From Geminicoccaceae bacterium (lineage in GTDB: Bacteria; Pseudomonadota; Alphaproteobacteria; Geminicoccales; Geminicoccaceae), in the NCBI GenBank assembly GCA_030824835.1, contig JAPJRA010000046.1, positions 1 through 6,688 of the forward strand: DNA of 6,688 nt, given 5' to 3'. Below the pieces are notes generated by a model, which was given only the letters and a program-made list of their open reading frames with translations, was not told the origin of the DNA and ran no database searches. Numbering within the stretch: position 1 is the first letter of the stretch; each line of letters begins with the position of its first letter. Both the position numbers and the translations under genes were made by a program. Positions 1 to 5,611 of this stretch are shown in pieces.

Positions 1-609
1 CTCGAGCGCCGTGTTCTCGGCCTCCAGCGCCTGCAGCCGGCGGATGTCGGCGCGGTTGGCCGCACCGACCAGATGCGAGAGCATGTGGATGTCGCCGAAC
101 GCCTCGCGCACCAGCTCCTGCGACGCCGCCGGATGGGTCAGCACCGCCCAGTAGGCGTCGGGCGCATCGCCCCGCTTCAGCGCCTCGACCCACAGCGCGC
201 GCAGCGTCGGGGCATCCTTGGCCGCGGCGTAGCGGGTGATCGTCGCCTTGAACTTCCGGTCCAGCGCTTTGCCGAGGACCTTGCCGAGCCCGTCGCGCCG
301 GCCGGCCCGGCGGACCGCCTCGGTGTGCACGGCATGATCGCCGGCCTGGGCCAGTGCCGGGTCAGCGAACTTGACCACGAGCTGGCGCAGCTCGCGCAGG
401 CCGAAGCAGGTCCCGATCACCGAGCAGTGCAGGCTCGGATGCAGCTCGTGCAGCCGCGCCCGGCCCGGCTCCGCGCGCTGCAGGGGCAGCGGCGGCGGCT
501 GCCAGTCGACGCCGGTGGAGGGCACGGCCCCGCTCGTGCCGGCGAGGCGCGGCGGCGCTACGGCCAGGGCGGAGCGGGTCAGAAGGCCGGGAAGGCCGCT
601 GGCTTGCAT
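1..609 (-). CDS. DUF2325-family protein, N-terminal part (C-terminus beyond window)
   Basis: An uninterrupted minus-strand frame of 203 codons starts with ATG at 609 and is still open at base 1. GAGG lies 8 nt upstream of the ATG, which supports this start. After a low-complexity, proline-rich N-terminus (about residues 1-50) comes the block LHPSLHCSVIGTCFGLREL, followed by a helical region. That region includes DAYWAVLTHPAA, then AFGDIHMLSHLVGAANRAD and the beginning of a coiled-coil-like stretch (RRLQALEAENTALE). I recognise this arrangement from proteobacterial proteins that carry a C-terminal DUF2325 domain; here that domain would lie past the left edge. The biochemical role of the family is not established, and nothing visible indicates a signal peptide or membrane segment. 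The gene lies downstream of, and in the same direction as, the methyltransferase gene, separated by about 80 nt with its own operator-like repeat. Recognition is from memory of the family pattern, and the missing C-terminus prevents confirmation. Confidence 0.82.
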   Translation of the reverse strand, partial: MQASGLPGLLTRSALAVAPPRLAGTSGAVPSTGVDWQPPPLPLQRAEPGRARLHELHPSLHCSVIGTCFGLRELRQLVVKFADPALAQAGDHAVHTEAVRRAGRRDGLGKVLGKALDRKFKATITRYAAAKDAPTLRALWVEALKRGDAPDAYWAVLTHPAASQELVREAFGDIHMLSHLVGAANRADIRRLQALEAENTALE

Positions 610-635
610 GGATCGACCTCGGCTGCTGCAATCTT

Positions 636-659
636 CGCTATATCTGAACAGATACATCG
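636..659. promoter_or_regulatory. Operator-like inverted repeat upstream of the DUF2325 gene
   Basis: Two 11-base arms around a 2-base centre match at 9 of 11 positions. The inner 14 bases, TATCTGAACAGATA (641-654), are nearly perfectly symmetrical. The repeat ends 27 nt upstream of the DUF2325 start codon at 609, a place where a repressor or activator would act on a promoter. Outer half-sites of the form CGnTATnT at this spacing resemble molybdate-responsive ModE-type boxes. That comparison is from memory and speculative. It is too AT-rich and too far from the methyltransferase stop to look like a classical terminator. Confidence 0.45.
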
Positions 660-669
660 AGCGGTGCAA

Positions 670-687
670 GCCCGAGCATGCCCGGGC
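670..687. terminator. GC-rich near-palindrome just after the methyltransferase stop
   Basis: An 18-base near-palindrome, GCCCGAGCATGCCCGGGC, has one mismatched pair and begins 3 nt beyond the methyltransferase stop codon on the minus strand. It would fold into a strong stem in the methyltransferase transcript. There is no T-tract after it, so it is not a canonical intrinsic terminator. It could instead protect the 3' end of the mRNA or separate expression of the two minus-strand genes. Confidence 0.3.
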
Positions 688-690
688 GCC

Positions 691-1395
691 TCAGCCCGTG
701 CGGTGCGTCACCCAGGCCCCCCAGAACAGGCTGGCGAAGAACCGCGTCGGCGGCGCGAAGCCGGCCTCGGCCAGCAGCTCGGCCACGGCCGCTTCCGACG
801 CCGGCGGCTCGGCACCGTGCTGGATCCTGGCGAACTTCGCCTCGATTTCCGCGGGCGTCGCCCCATGCAGCCGCCAGCGCTGACGCCAGGCCGCCAGCAG
901 CAGCGGCTCGCTCGCATAGGGCCGGTAGTTGCCGGCCAGGATGAACGGTGCGCCCGGCGCCAGCTGGGCCGCGATGTCGGCCAGGATCTTCTCTTTGGCG
1001 GCGAGCCCGGGCAGATGGTGCAGCACGCCGATCAGCGTCGCGGCATCGAACGGCCGGCCCGCCGGCAGGTCGTCGAGGTGGCCCAGGTGCAGCACGGTCC
1101 GGTCGCCGAGCCCGGCGGCGTCGATGCGACGGCGGGCGAGCTCGATCATGGACGGCGCCGGGTCGACTGCGACGAACCGCCAGGACGGCTCCAGTGCCCC
1201 GATGGTGAGCACCTCATGCGCCGTGCCGGCGCCAACCACGAGCAGGCGCGCGTCGGGGCGGCCCTCCAGCGCCGCGGCCAGCACGCAGGCGGCCAGCTCG
1301 TGGCAGGCCTCGTAGCCGGCGAGCGCGATGCGGCTTTGCCGGTCGTACTCTCCAGCGCGCGCCGGGTCGAACTTGGCGGCGGGGTCAACGGTCAT
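691..1395 (-). CDS. Class I SAM-dependent methyltransferase
   Basis: A 234-residue cytoplasmic enzyme of the Rossmann-fold methyltransferase superfamily, which transfers a methyl group from S-adenosylmethionine. Motif I is LLVVGAGTAHEVLTIG (residues 51-66), the SAM-binding glycine loop. The acidic end of strand 2 is VAVDPAPSMIELA (75-87), and the motif IV region reads FDAATLIGVLHHLPG (116-130). The N-terminus, KFDPARAGEYDRQSRIALAGYEA (8-30), is typical of a group of small-molecule or tRNA-modifying-like methyltransferases in which an FD...YD...GYE stretch caps the SAM pocket. An in-frame ATG exists at 1506, but the 1395 start is preferred: GGAG sits 8 nt upstream of it, homology-like sequence begins there, and the extra 37 residues look like intergenic DNA. 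The substrate cannot be inferred. The gene is divergent from the propeller gene, with the DUF2325 gene downstream. Confidence 0.9.
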   Translation of the reverse strand: MTVDPAAKFDPARAGEYDRQSRIALAGYEACHELAACVLAAALEGRPDARLLVVGAGTAHEVLTIGALEPSWRFVAVDPAPSMIELARRRIDAAGLGDRTVLHLGHLDDLPAGRPFDAATLIGVLHHLPGLAAKEKILADIAAQLAPGAPFILAGNYRPYASEPLLLAAWRQRWRLHGATPAEIEAKFARIQHGAEPPASEAAVAELLAEAGFAPPTRFFASLFWGAWVTHRTG

Positions 1396-1427
1396 GCGGC
1401 GCGCTCCGGCCGGTGGATGGGCACGTG

Positions 1428-1455
1428 AGGATAGGCGACGGGGGCGGTCCGTCCA
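1428..1455 (-). promoter_or_regulatory. Candidate sigma-70 promoter of the methyltransferase gene
   Basis: On the minus strand, a -35-like TGGACG (plus 1450-1455) is separated by 16 nt from a -10-like TATCCT (plus 1428-1433); each box matches the consensus at 4 of 6 positions. The predicted transcript would start roughly 25-30 nt before the chosen ATG at 1395. This also argues against the longer reading frame from 1506, because the promoter would lie inside that frame. Confidence 0.35.
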
Positions 1456-1534
1456 GCCGGCCGCGCGCTGGGCAGACTCGCGGACCGCGGGCATGACGGT
1501 CGCCATGCTCGCCGCGCCGAAGGCGAGCTGCGTC

Positions 1535-1570
1535 TATCTGGCAGGTTCCTTGCATTACCTGCGCCAGATA
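1535..1570. repeat. Interrupted palindrome in the divergent intergenic region
   Basis: TATCTGGC (1535-1542) and GCCAGATA (1563-1570) are perfect 8-base arms, and inside them AGGT (1543-1546) pairs with ACCT (1557-1560). The result is a 12-bp stem with a 2-base bulge and a 10-base loop if transcribed, or a pair of half-sites 28 nt apart centre to centre if bound by protein. It lies between the methyltransferase promoter region and the propeller gene. It shares the TATCTG/CAGATA arms with the repeat at 641-654. Confidence 0.45.
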
Positions 1571-1607
1571 AGCTTTCCACGCCGCGGCGGGGAGCTGGCA
1601 CACGGCT

Positions 1608-1637
1608 TTGTCACCTAAAAGTACCGTTCAACATAAA
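1608..1637 (+). promoter_or_regulatory. Candidate sigma-70 promoter of the propeller gene
   Basis: TTGTCA (1608-1613, 5 of 6 to consensus) is followed after 18 nt by CATAAA (1632-1637, 4 of 6). It stands in an AT-rich island within otherwise GC-rich DNA. The implied transcription start, near 1643-1645, is only 6-8 nt before the ATG at 1651. The message would then be nearly leaderless, or a different promoter is used. Confidence 0.4.
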
Positions 1638-1650
1638 GGGTGAACCGTCG

Positions 1651-2918
1651 ATGGCTGCGCGATCGTATGGCATCTACCTGCTCGGTCTGGTGCTGGCGGG
1701 GGGCGTCCCGGTCGCCGCCCGGGCCCACGGCACGACCGAGCGGGTCAGCCTCGGCGCCGACGGCGCCCAACTGGCCTACAGCAGCACCTCGCCCCTGCTC
1801 TCGGCCGATGGCCGCTTCGTCGCGTTCGACTCGTTCACGATCGATCTGCTGCCGGACGGCGGCATCGCCGCCACGAACATTTTCGTGCGCGACCGCCGTG
1901 CTGGCACGACCGAGCGCGCCACCGTCGGTGTGGGCGGCGCACCGCCCGACGCCGGCAGCACGGGCTGTGGCCTGTCCGGCAACGGGCGCTTCGTCGCCTT
2001 CTACTCGACCGCGACCAATCTCGTTCCCGGCGACAGCAACGGCCGCGCGGACATCTTCGTGCGCGATCGCCTGACGAGCTCGGTGGCGCTCCGGCCAATG
2101 GCGGCTCGGCCGAGGTCTGCGCCATCTCGGGCAACGGCCGTTTCGTGGCGTTCAATTCCGATGCCACGAACCTCGTCGCCGGCGGTACCAGCGGCTCGGG
2201 CGCGCTCTACGTCCGGGACCGCCGCCTGCAGACGACCGAGCGCATCGGTAAGGGCAAGCTGCCGGTCACCCGTGCCTGGGGCCTGTCGCTCTCGACCGAC
2301 GGGCGCTTCCTGGCCTTCGGTGGCGACGCCAGCCTCGTCGCGGGGAACGACGCGCACCAGCTCGACGTCTTCGTCTACGATCGCCGCGAGCGGCGGCTCG
2401 AGCTGGCCAGCGTCGCGTCCAACGGCAAGTTCGGCGACGCCAGCAGTCAGTGGCCAGCGATCTCCGGCGATGGCCGGTATGTCTCGTTCCATTCGGAGGC
2501 GGGCAACCTCGTGCCGGGCGACACGAATCACACGACCGACATCTTCGTCCGTGACCGCCAGCGGGCCTCGACGCAGCGGGTGAGCGTCGGCAGCGCTGGC
2601 GCGCAGGGTGACGGGGCCTCCTACGGCCTGTCGCAGATCTCGGCGAACGGCCGCTACGTCGCGTTCCAGTCCTTTGCCACGAATCTCGTCGCGAACGACA
2701 CCAACGGCACGTGGGACGCCTTCGTCCGCGACCGGCGCTCGGGCAAGACCCGGCGGGTGAGCGTGGCGTCGAACGGCGCGCAGGCCAATGCGGCGAGCAC
2801 GAGTTCCGCCATCACCGCGGACGGGCGCACCGTCGGCTTCTATTCCCAGGCGGACAATCTCGTTCCGGGTGACACGAACGGTGCCCTCGACGCCTTCGTG
2901 CGCAAGGTCCAGCCCTGA
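1651..2918 (+). pseudogene. Exported seven-repeat PD40/TolB-like beta-propeller protein, frameshifted in repeat 3
   Basis: The product begins with a signal peptide: MAARSYGIYLLGLVLAGG is basic then hydrophobic, and cleavage is likely after the ARA at residues 23-25. Seven repeats of about 58 residues follow, each with the pattern RVSV...SxDGRFVAFxSxATNLVPGDTNGxxDIFVRDR. By nucleotide they span 1732-1905, 1906-2079, 2080-2231, 2232-2393, 2394-2567, 2568-2744 and 2745-2915. Seven such blades would close a TolB/WD40-like propeller in the periplasm or outside the cell; the asparagine/aspartate-rich GDTNG loops could bind metal, which is inference. The frame used from 1651 stops matching the family near 2090. 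Repeat 3 continues one base out of phase from about 2094, and that frame runs to the TGA at 2916-2918. Repeat 3 measures 152 nt against the usual 174, so about 22 nt are missing. The first frame by itself would run on to 2583 as unrelated sequence. The start at 1651 precedes the signal peptide directly, with only a weak AGGG ribosome site. Function unknown. Confidence 0.85.
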
Positions 2919-2960
2919 GGCTGCCGTGCCAGCGAGGGCCAAGTATTCGTGTGCCTGCCG

Positions 2961-2975
2961 GCGGCCGCGGGCCGC
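2961..2975. terminator. GC hairpin between the convergent propeller and TetR genes
   Basis: GCGGCC and GGCCGC form a perfect 6-bp stem around a 3-base loop. The hairpin lies 43 nt after the propeller stop and 26 nt beyond the TetR stop on the other strand. Its position between convergent genes suits a bidirectional transcription end. Neither side has a T-tract, so it is weak as an intrinsic terminator. Confidence 0.25.
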
Positions 2976-3000
2976 GCGACGACCATGGTGCAGCCCGGTA

Positions 3001-3603
3001 CTAGGCGTCGGCAGCGCCTGAAGGGGCCGGCCAGCTTGCAAGGACGTGCTCGACCAAGGCGTCGAGCGCCTCCCGCGTCGCGCCGGCCTTGGCCTGCACC
3101 GCCATGCCCTGGGTCAGGGTCATGACATAGCACGCCAGTGTCCTACAGTCGGCCGATGGCGGAAGGTCGCCCTCCTGCCGGGCCTGCTCCAACCGCCCGC
3201 GCAGGGCCACCTCCGTGCTTTTGCGCCGGTGAATGAGCTCCTGGCGTATCGGCTCCGCCGCATCCGAGCAGGCCATGGCGCCGTTGACCCCCAGGCAGCC
3301 CTGATGCGCCTCGAACATGGTCTGGATCTCGGCCGAGCCCAGGAGGATGCGCCGGACGACGTCGCGGGCCGTCGGCTCCGCCAGCGCATCGCGCATGAAC
3401 CCCATATATCGTGTGTCGTAACGGTCGAGGGCCCGGCGAAACAACGCCTCCTTGTTGCCGAACGCCGCATAGAGGCCGGGGCGCGCAACGCCGGTGGCCT
3501 TCGTGAGATCCTCGAGCGAGCTGCCCTCGTAACCCTTCCGCCAGAACACGGACAAAGCCGCGTCCAGTGCCTGATCGACGTCGAATTCCCGGTGTCGTCC
3601 CAT
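3001..3603 (-). CDS. TetR/AcrR-family transcriptional repressor
   Basis: A 200-residue protein of normal TetR length. The N-terminal DNA-binding domain is clear: GRHREFDVDQALDAALSVF, then WRKGYEGSSLEDLTKATGVA, with the recognition helix and signature RPGLYAAFGNKEALF (residues 41-55). The C-terminal ligand/dimer domain includes HQGCLGVNGAMACSDAAEPI (100-119), a GC-L-VN block seen in TetR regulators that respond to small electrophiles or drugs. An in-frame ATG 54 nt further upstream (3657) exists. The start at 3603 is chosen because GAGGG lies 5 nt before it and family similarity begins at MGRHREF. The gene is divergent from the exporter operon with a roughly 100-nt shared control region rich in inverted repeats. 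By the usual logic of such pairs it represses that operon and itself until an inducer binds. The inducer is unknown. Confidence 0.93.
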   Translation of the reverse strand: MGRHREFDVDQALDAALSVFWRKGYEGSSLEDLTKATGVARPGLYAAFGNKEALFRRALDRYDTRYMGFMRDALAEPTARDVVRRILLGSAEIQTMFEAHQGCLGVNGAMACSDAAEPIRQELIHRRKSTEVALRGRLEQARQEGDLPPSADCRTLACYVMTLTQGMAVQAKAGATREALDALVEHVLASWPAPSGAADA

Positions 3604-3618
3604 CAATCCCTCGATTCC

Positions 3619-3632
3619 ATACCGTCCGATAT
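3619..3632. promoter_or_regulatory. Possible TetR autoregulatory operator
   Basis: ATACCGTCCGATAT has 6-base arms around a 2-base centre that match at 5 of 6 positions. It begins with the same ATACCG word as the main operator region. It overlaps the -10 box proposed for the TetR gene, so binding here would block that promoter. Confidence 0.35.
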
Positions 3633-3656
3633 AAAACGCTTGACGCACGGAGTCCA
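3628..3656 (-). promoter_or_regulatory. Candidate sigma-70 promoter of the TetR gene
   Basis: On the minus strand, TGGACT (plus 3651-3656) and TATATC (plus 3628-3633) are separated by 17 nt, and each matches the consensus at 4 of 6 positions. The transcript would begin about 17-20 nt before the ATG at 3603, leaving room for the GAGGG ribosome site. The stretch is AT-rich compared with its surroundings. Confidence 0.4.
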
Positions 3657-3662
3657 CTTACG

Positions 3663-3690
3663 ATACCGATTGTTACGGTATTGATCGGTA
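3663..3690. promoter_or_regulatory. Overlapping inverted repeats, probable TetR operator for the exporter operon
   Basis: Two perfect inverted repeats interlock here: ATACCG (3663-3668) with CGGTAT (3676-3681), and TACCGAT (3664-3670) with ATCGGTA (3684-3690). The left half-site is therefore shared and the right half-site occurs twice, 8 nt apart. ACCG-N7-CGGT is a plausible TetR-type site. The block ends 16 nt before the exporter's GTG start, where the promoter or the transcription start should be, so occupancy would block the operon. Assignment to the adjacent TetR protein is inference from position and symmetry. Confidence 0.6.
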
Positions 3691-3706
3691 GCGAAAGGGA
3701 CGCCGC

Positions 3707-4948
3707 GTGAGCAGCAGCACGTCGACAGACGCGCCGTCCGCAGAGGCGAGCGGCGTCGGGCCTCGTGCCGGTGGCTGGCTCGCGGTGGGCTCGGTAGCGG
3801 CGGGTACGTTTCTGCTGGTGACGACGGAGTTTCTGCCCATTGGCCTGCTTTCGCCCCTGGCGGCGAGCCTGGGAGTGACGGAGGGGATGGCCGGACTGGC
3901 GGTCACCGCTCCAGGGCTGGTCGCCATGATCGCCGCCCCCCTCCTCTCGGTGCTTGCCGGTTCCCTCGACCGTCGGTTTATCATTGTGGCGCTCACCGCG
4001 TCGATCGTCGCCTCGAACCTCGTCGTCGCCGTCGCTCCGAACTTCGCCCTGTTTCTGGTCGGGCGGCTGATCCTCGGCATTGGCGTGGGCGGCCTGTGGT
4101 CGTTCGCCGTGGCGGTAGGCCGTCGCCTGGTCCCGATTGATTCCGGCGCCAGGGCGACGTCGGTCATTTCGGCCGGCATTTCCGCCGGCACCGTGTTCGG
4201 CCTGCCGGTAGGGGCGATACTCGGCGACTGGGCCAGCTGGCGCACGGTCTTCGCAGCCAACGCGGCCATGGGCTTGCTGATCCTGCTGATGCAGCTTCGG
4301 CTGCTGCCTCGGCTGGCCGTGGCGACGACGATCGATATCGGGCGACTGGCTGCCTTCGCCAGGGTGCCGATGGCGCGGGTGGGACTGGTCGCGAGCATCC
4401 TGGTCGCCGGCGGCCACTTCGTCGCCTACACCTTTCTCGAGCCCTATCTGCATGCCGTGCTGGGGCTCTGCCGGACCGGCGTGGCCCTGGCGTTGGCCGG
4501 CTATGCCGTGAGCGGCATTGTCGGAACGTTCCTGGGCGAGCATCTGGCCGTCCGCGGCATCCGGCGGGCGTTCGCTGTCGCATCGGCGCTGCTCGGCTTG
4601 TCCGTGCTCGCGGCCGTCGCCGCGGTGGGATCGCCGCTTGGTGCAATCGCCATGGTGATGCTGTGGGGAGCGGCGTTCGGGGCCGTGCCCGTCTGTGTCC
4701 AGATCTGGATGTTCACAGCGTCGCCAAGTCTCTACGAGGCCGGCTCTGCGCTGATGGTCAGCGCCTTCCAGATCGCCCTTGCCGCCGGTGCGGCTATCGG
4801 CGGGGTCCTCGTCGATTCTTCGGGAATTGGGGCCGCGTTCGTGGCGAGCGGCGTGGTGTCGATCGCCGGCGCGGCCGTCTCGCTGACGCTGCGGGCGCCA
4901 TTGGCACGTAGGGACAGCTCGAAGCACTGCATGGGAGAAGTGCCATGA
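3707..4948 (+). CDS. MFS transporter, DHA1 family (NepI/AraJ-like drug or metabolite exporter)
   Basis: A 413-residue inner-membrane protein with about 12 hydrophobic segments, the normal size for a 12-TM major facilitator that exports solutes using the proton gradient. TM1 carries an acidic residue in VTTEFLPIGLLSP (E41). The TM2-3 loop has a short motif A, LAGSLDRRF (83-91). TM4 has GRLILGIGVGGLW with R120. TM5 contains the antiporter-type motif C region, GISAGTVFGLPVGAILGDW (157-175). The second half includes QIALAAGAAIGGVLVD (355-370). The layout resembles the E. coli purine-ribonucleoside exporter NepI and sugar or drug exporters of the same family; the substrate is not determinable. The GTG start has AGGGA 6 nt upstream. 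The last codons overlap the next gene by 4 nt (ATGA), so the two are translationally coupled. The gene is first in an operon that faces away from a TetR repressor. Confidence 0.93.
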   Translation: MSSSTSTDAPSAEASGVGPRAGGWLAVGSVAAGTFLLVTTEFLPIGLLSPLAASLGVTEGMAGLAVTAPGLVAMIAAPLLSVLAGSLDRRFIIVALTASIVASNLVVAVAPNFALFLVGRLILGIGVGGLWSFAVAVGRRLVPIDSGARATSVISAGISAGTVFGLPVGAILGDWASWRTVFAANAAMGLLILLMQLRLLPRLAVATTIDIGRLAAFARVPMARVGLVASILVAGGHFVAYTFLEPYLHAVLGLCRTGVALALAGYAVSGIVGTFLGEHLAVRGIRRAFAVASALLGLSVLAAVAAVGSPLGAIAMVMLWGAAFGAVPVCVQIWMFTASPSLYEAGSALMVSAFQIALAAGAAIGGVLVDSSGIGAAFVASGVVSIAGAAVSLTLRAPLARRDSSKHCMGEVP

Positions 4949-5568
4949 ATATCGGCATCATCGGGGCCGCCATCGTCGGCATGAAGCTTGCGGAGGTGTT
5001 CGCCGCCGCCGGGCACACGGTCTTCATCGGCAACAGCCGCGGCCGCGAGAGCATGAAGGAGAAGCTGACGGCGGTCGGCGCCGGTGCACGAATCCTGCCG
5101 GCCTCGATGCCCGAGGTGCTGCACTGTGGACTCGTGGTCCTGGCCGCCCCATGGGTGAAGGTGAACGCGATCCTGAAGCCCGGCATCGCCTGGGACGGCC
5201 GCATCCTCGTCGACGCGACGAACATCTATCTCAGCTACCCGCCAGACTATGAGAGGGACGACCTCCGAGGCGATTCCGGCAGTGAAATCATTGCCCGGCT
5301 GGCGCCCTCGGCGCGCGTGGTGAAGGCATTCAACACACTTCCGTTTGGCGTGATGTTCGCACCGGTTCCAGCAGGAATGAAGCGCGTGCTCTTCACGGCC
5401 GGCGACGACCAGGAAGCCGTCGGTACGATCGGCCGGCTGATCGAGCAGATCGGCTTTCATCCGGTTGCGCTCGGAGATCTCGCCACCGCCGGACGGTTGA
5501 TGGAACTCGAAGCCCCCCTGTCCCTGCTCGACGTGCTGAAGCCGACCCGCGCCGTGGCCGCATCATGA
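4945..5568 (+). CDS. NAD(P)-binding oxidoreductase, NADPH-dependent F420 reductase-like family
   Basis: A 207-residue cytoplasmic protein with a single Rossmann domain of the F420-oxidoreductase type. The N-terminus MNIGIIGAAIVGMKLAEVF holds the dinucleotide loop. The family normally has G-x-G-x-x-G; here the second glycine is alanine (G7-A8-A9-I10-V11-G12). GNSRGRES (29-36) at the end of strand 2 is the usual family signature and suggests NADP by contact with the 2'-phosphate. VVLAAPW (64-70), ILVDATN (87-93) and VVKAFNTL (125-132) are further family blocks, as is the C-terminal GRLMELEAPLSLL (183-195). Members in bacteria that lack F420 are generally redox enzymes of unknown substrate, so true F420 use is not claimed. 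The start overlaps the exporter stop by 4 nt, and GGGAG lies 7 nt upstream, inside the exporter gene. Confidence 0.88.
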   Translation: MNIGIIGAAIVGMKLAEVFAAAGHTVFIGNSRGRESMKEKLTAVGAGARILPASMPEVLHCGLVVLAAPWVKVNAILKPGIAWDGRILVDATNIYLSYPPDYERDDLRGDSGSEIIARLAPSARVVKAFNTLPFGVMFAPVPAGMKRVLFTAGDDQEAVGTIGRLIEQIGFHPVALGDLATAGRLMELEAPLSLLDVLKPTRAVAAS

Positions 5569-5582
5569 AGCGCCCTCCCTTT

Positions 5583-5611
5583 CCATCGGCATGCCGAAAG
5601 TCGATGGCATG
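5583..5611 (+). promoter_or_regulatory. Symmetry covering both possible starts of the carbonyl-reductase-like gene
   Basis: CATGCC (5590-5595) and GGCATG (5606-5611) are perfect inverted arms, and each contains one of the two candidate ATG codons. An alternative stem pairs CCATCG (5583-5588) with CGATGG (5602-5607), and CGGCATGCCG (5587-5596) is itself a palindrome. Folding in the mRNA could hide the starts until a ribosome arriving from the preceding gene opens the stem. This is inference from symmetry alone. Confidence 0.3.

Noticed and set aside
73..1428. Plus-strand open frame of 451 codons across the left part
   Set aside because: It is antisense to the DUF2325 and methyltransferase genes, its arginine-, glycine- and glutamine-rich product matches no fold I know, and it has no ribosome site. 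Long antisense frames are expected in GC-rich coding DNA.
1396..1506. N-terminal extension of the methyltransferase to the ATG at 1506
   Set aside because: The added residues show no family pattern, the 1395 start has a GGAG ribosome site, and a candidate promoter falls inside the extension.
2071..2100. Programmed -1 ribosomal frameshift in the propeller gene
   Set aside because: The direction would fit a -1 shift, but there is no slippery heptamer in the interval, and the repeat is also about 22 nt too short, which points to a deletion.
1732..2915. Tandem DNA repeat array or CRISPR
   Set aside because: The roughly 174-nt periodicity is protein-level blade repetition with diverged DNA; there are no short identical repeats separated by unique spacers.
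2145..2918. Second part of the propeller as an independent gene starting at GTG 2145
   Set aside because: That start is in the middle of a beta-strand of repeat 3 with no ribosome site, and family sequence in the same frame extends upstream to about 2094.
2001..3041. Minus-strand open frame of 346 codons
   Set aside because: It mirrors the propeller repeats on the opposite strand. Its apparent repetitiveness is inherited from the sense gene.
3143..4927. Minus-strand open frame of 594 codons
   Set aside because: It runs antisense through the exporter gene and out of frame through the TetR gene. The product is charged, low-complexity sequence rich in R, G, Q and D, with no domain.
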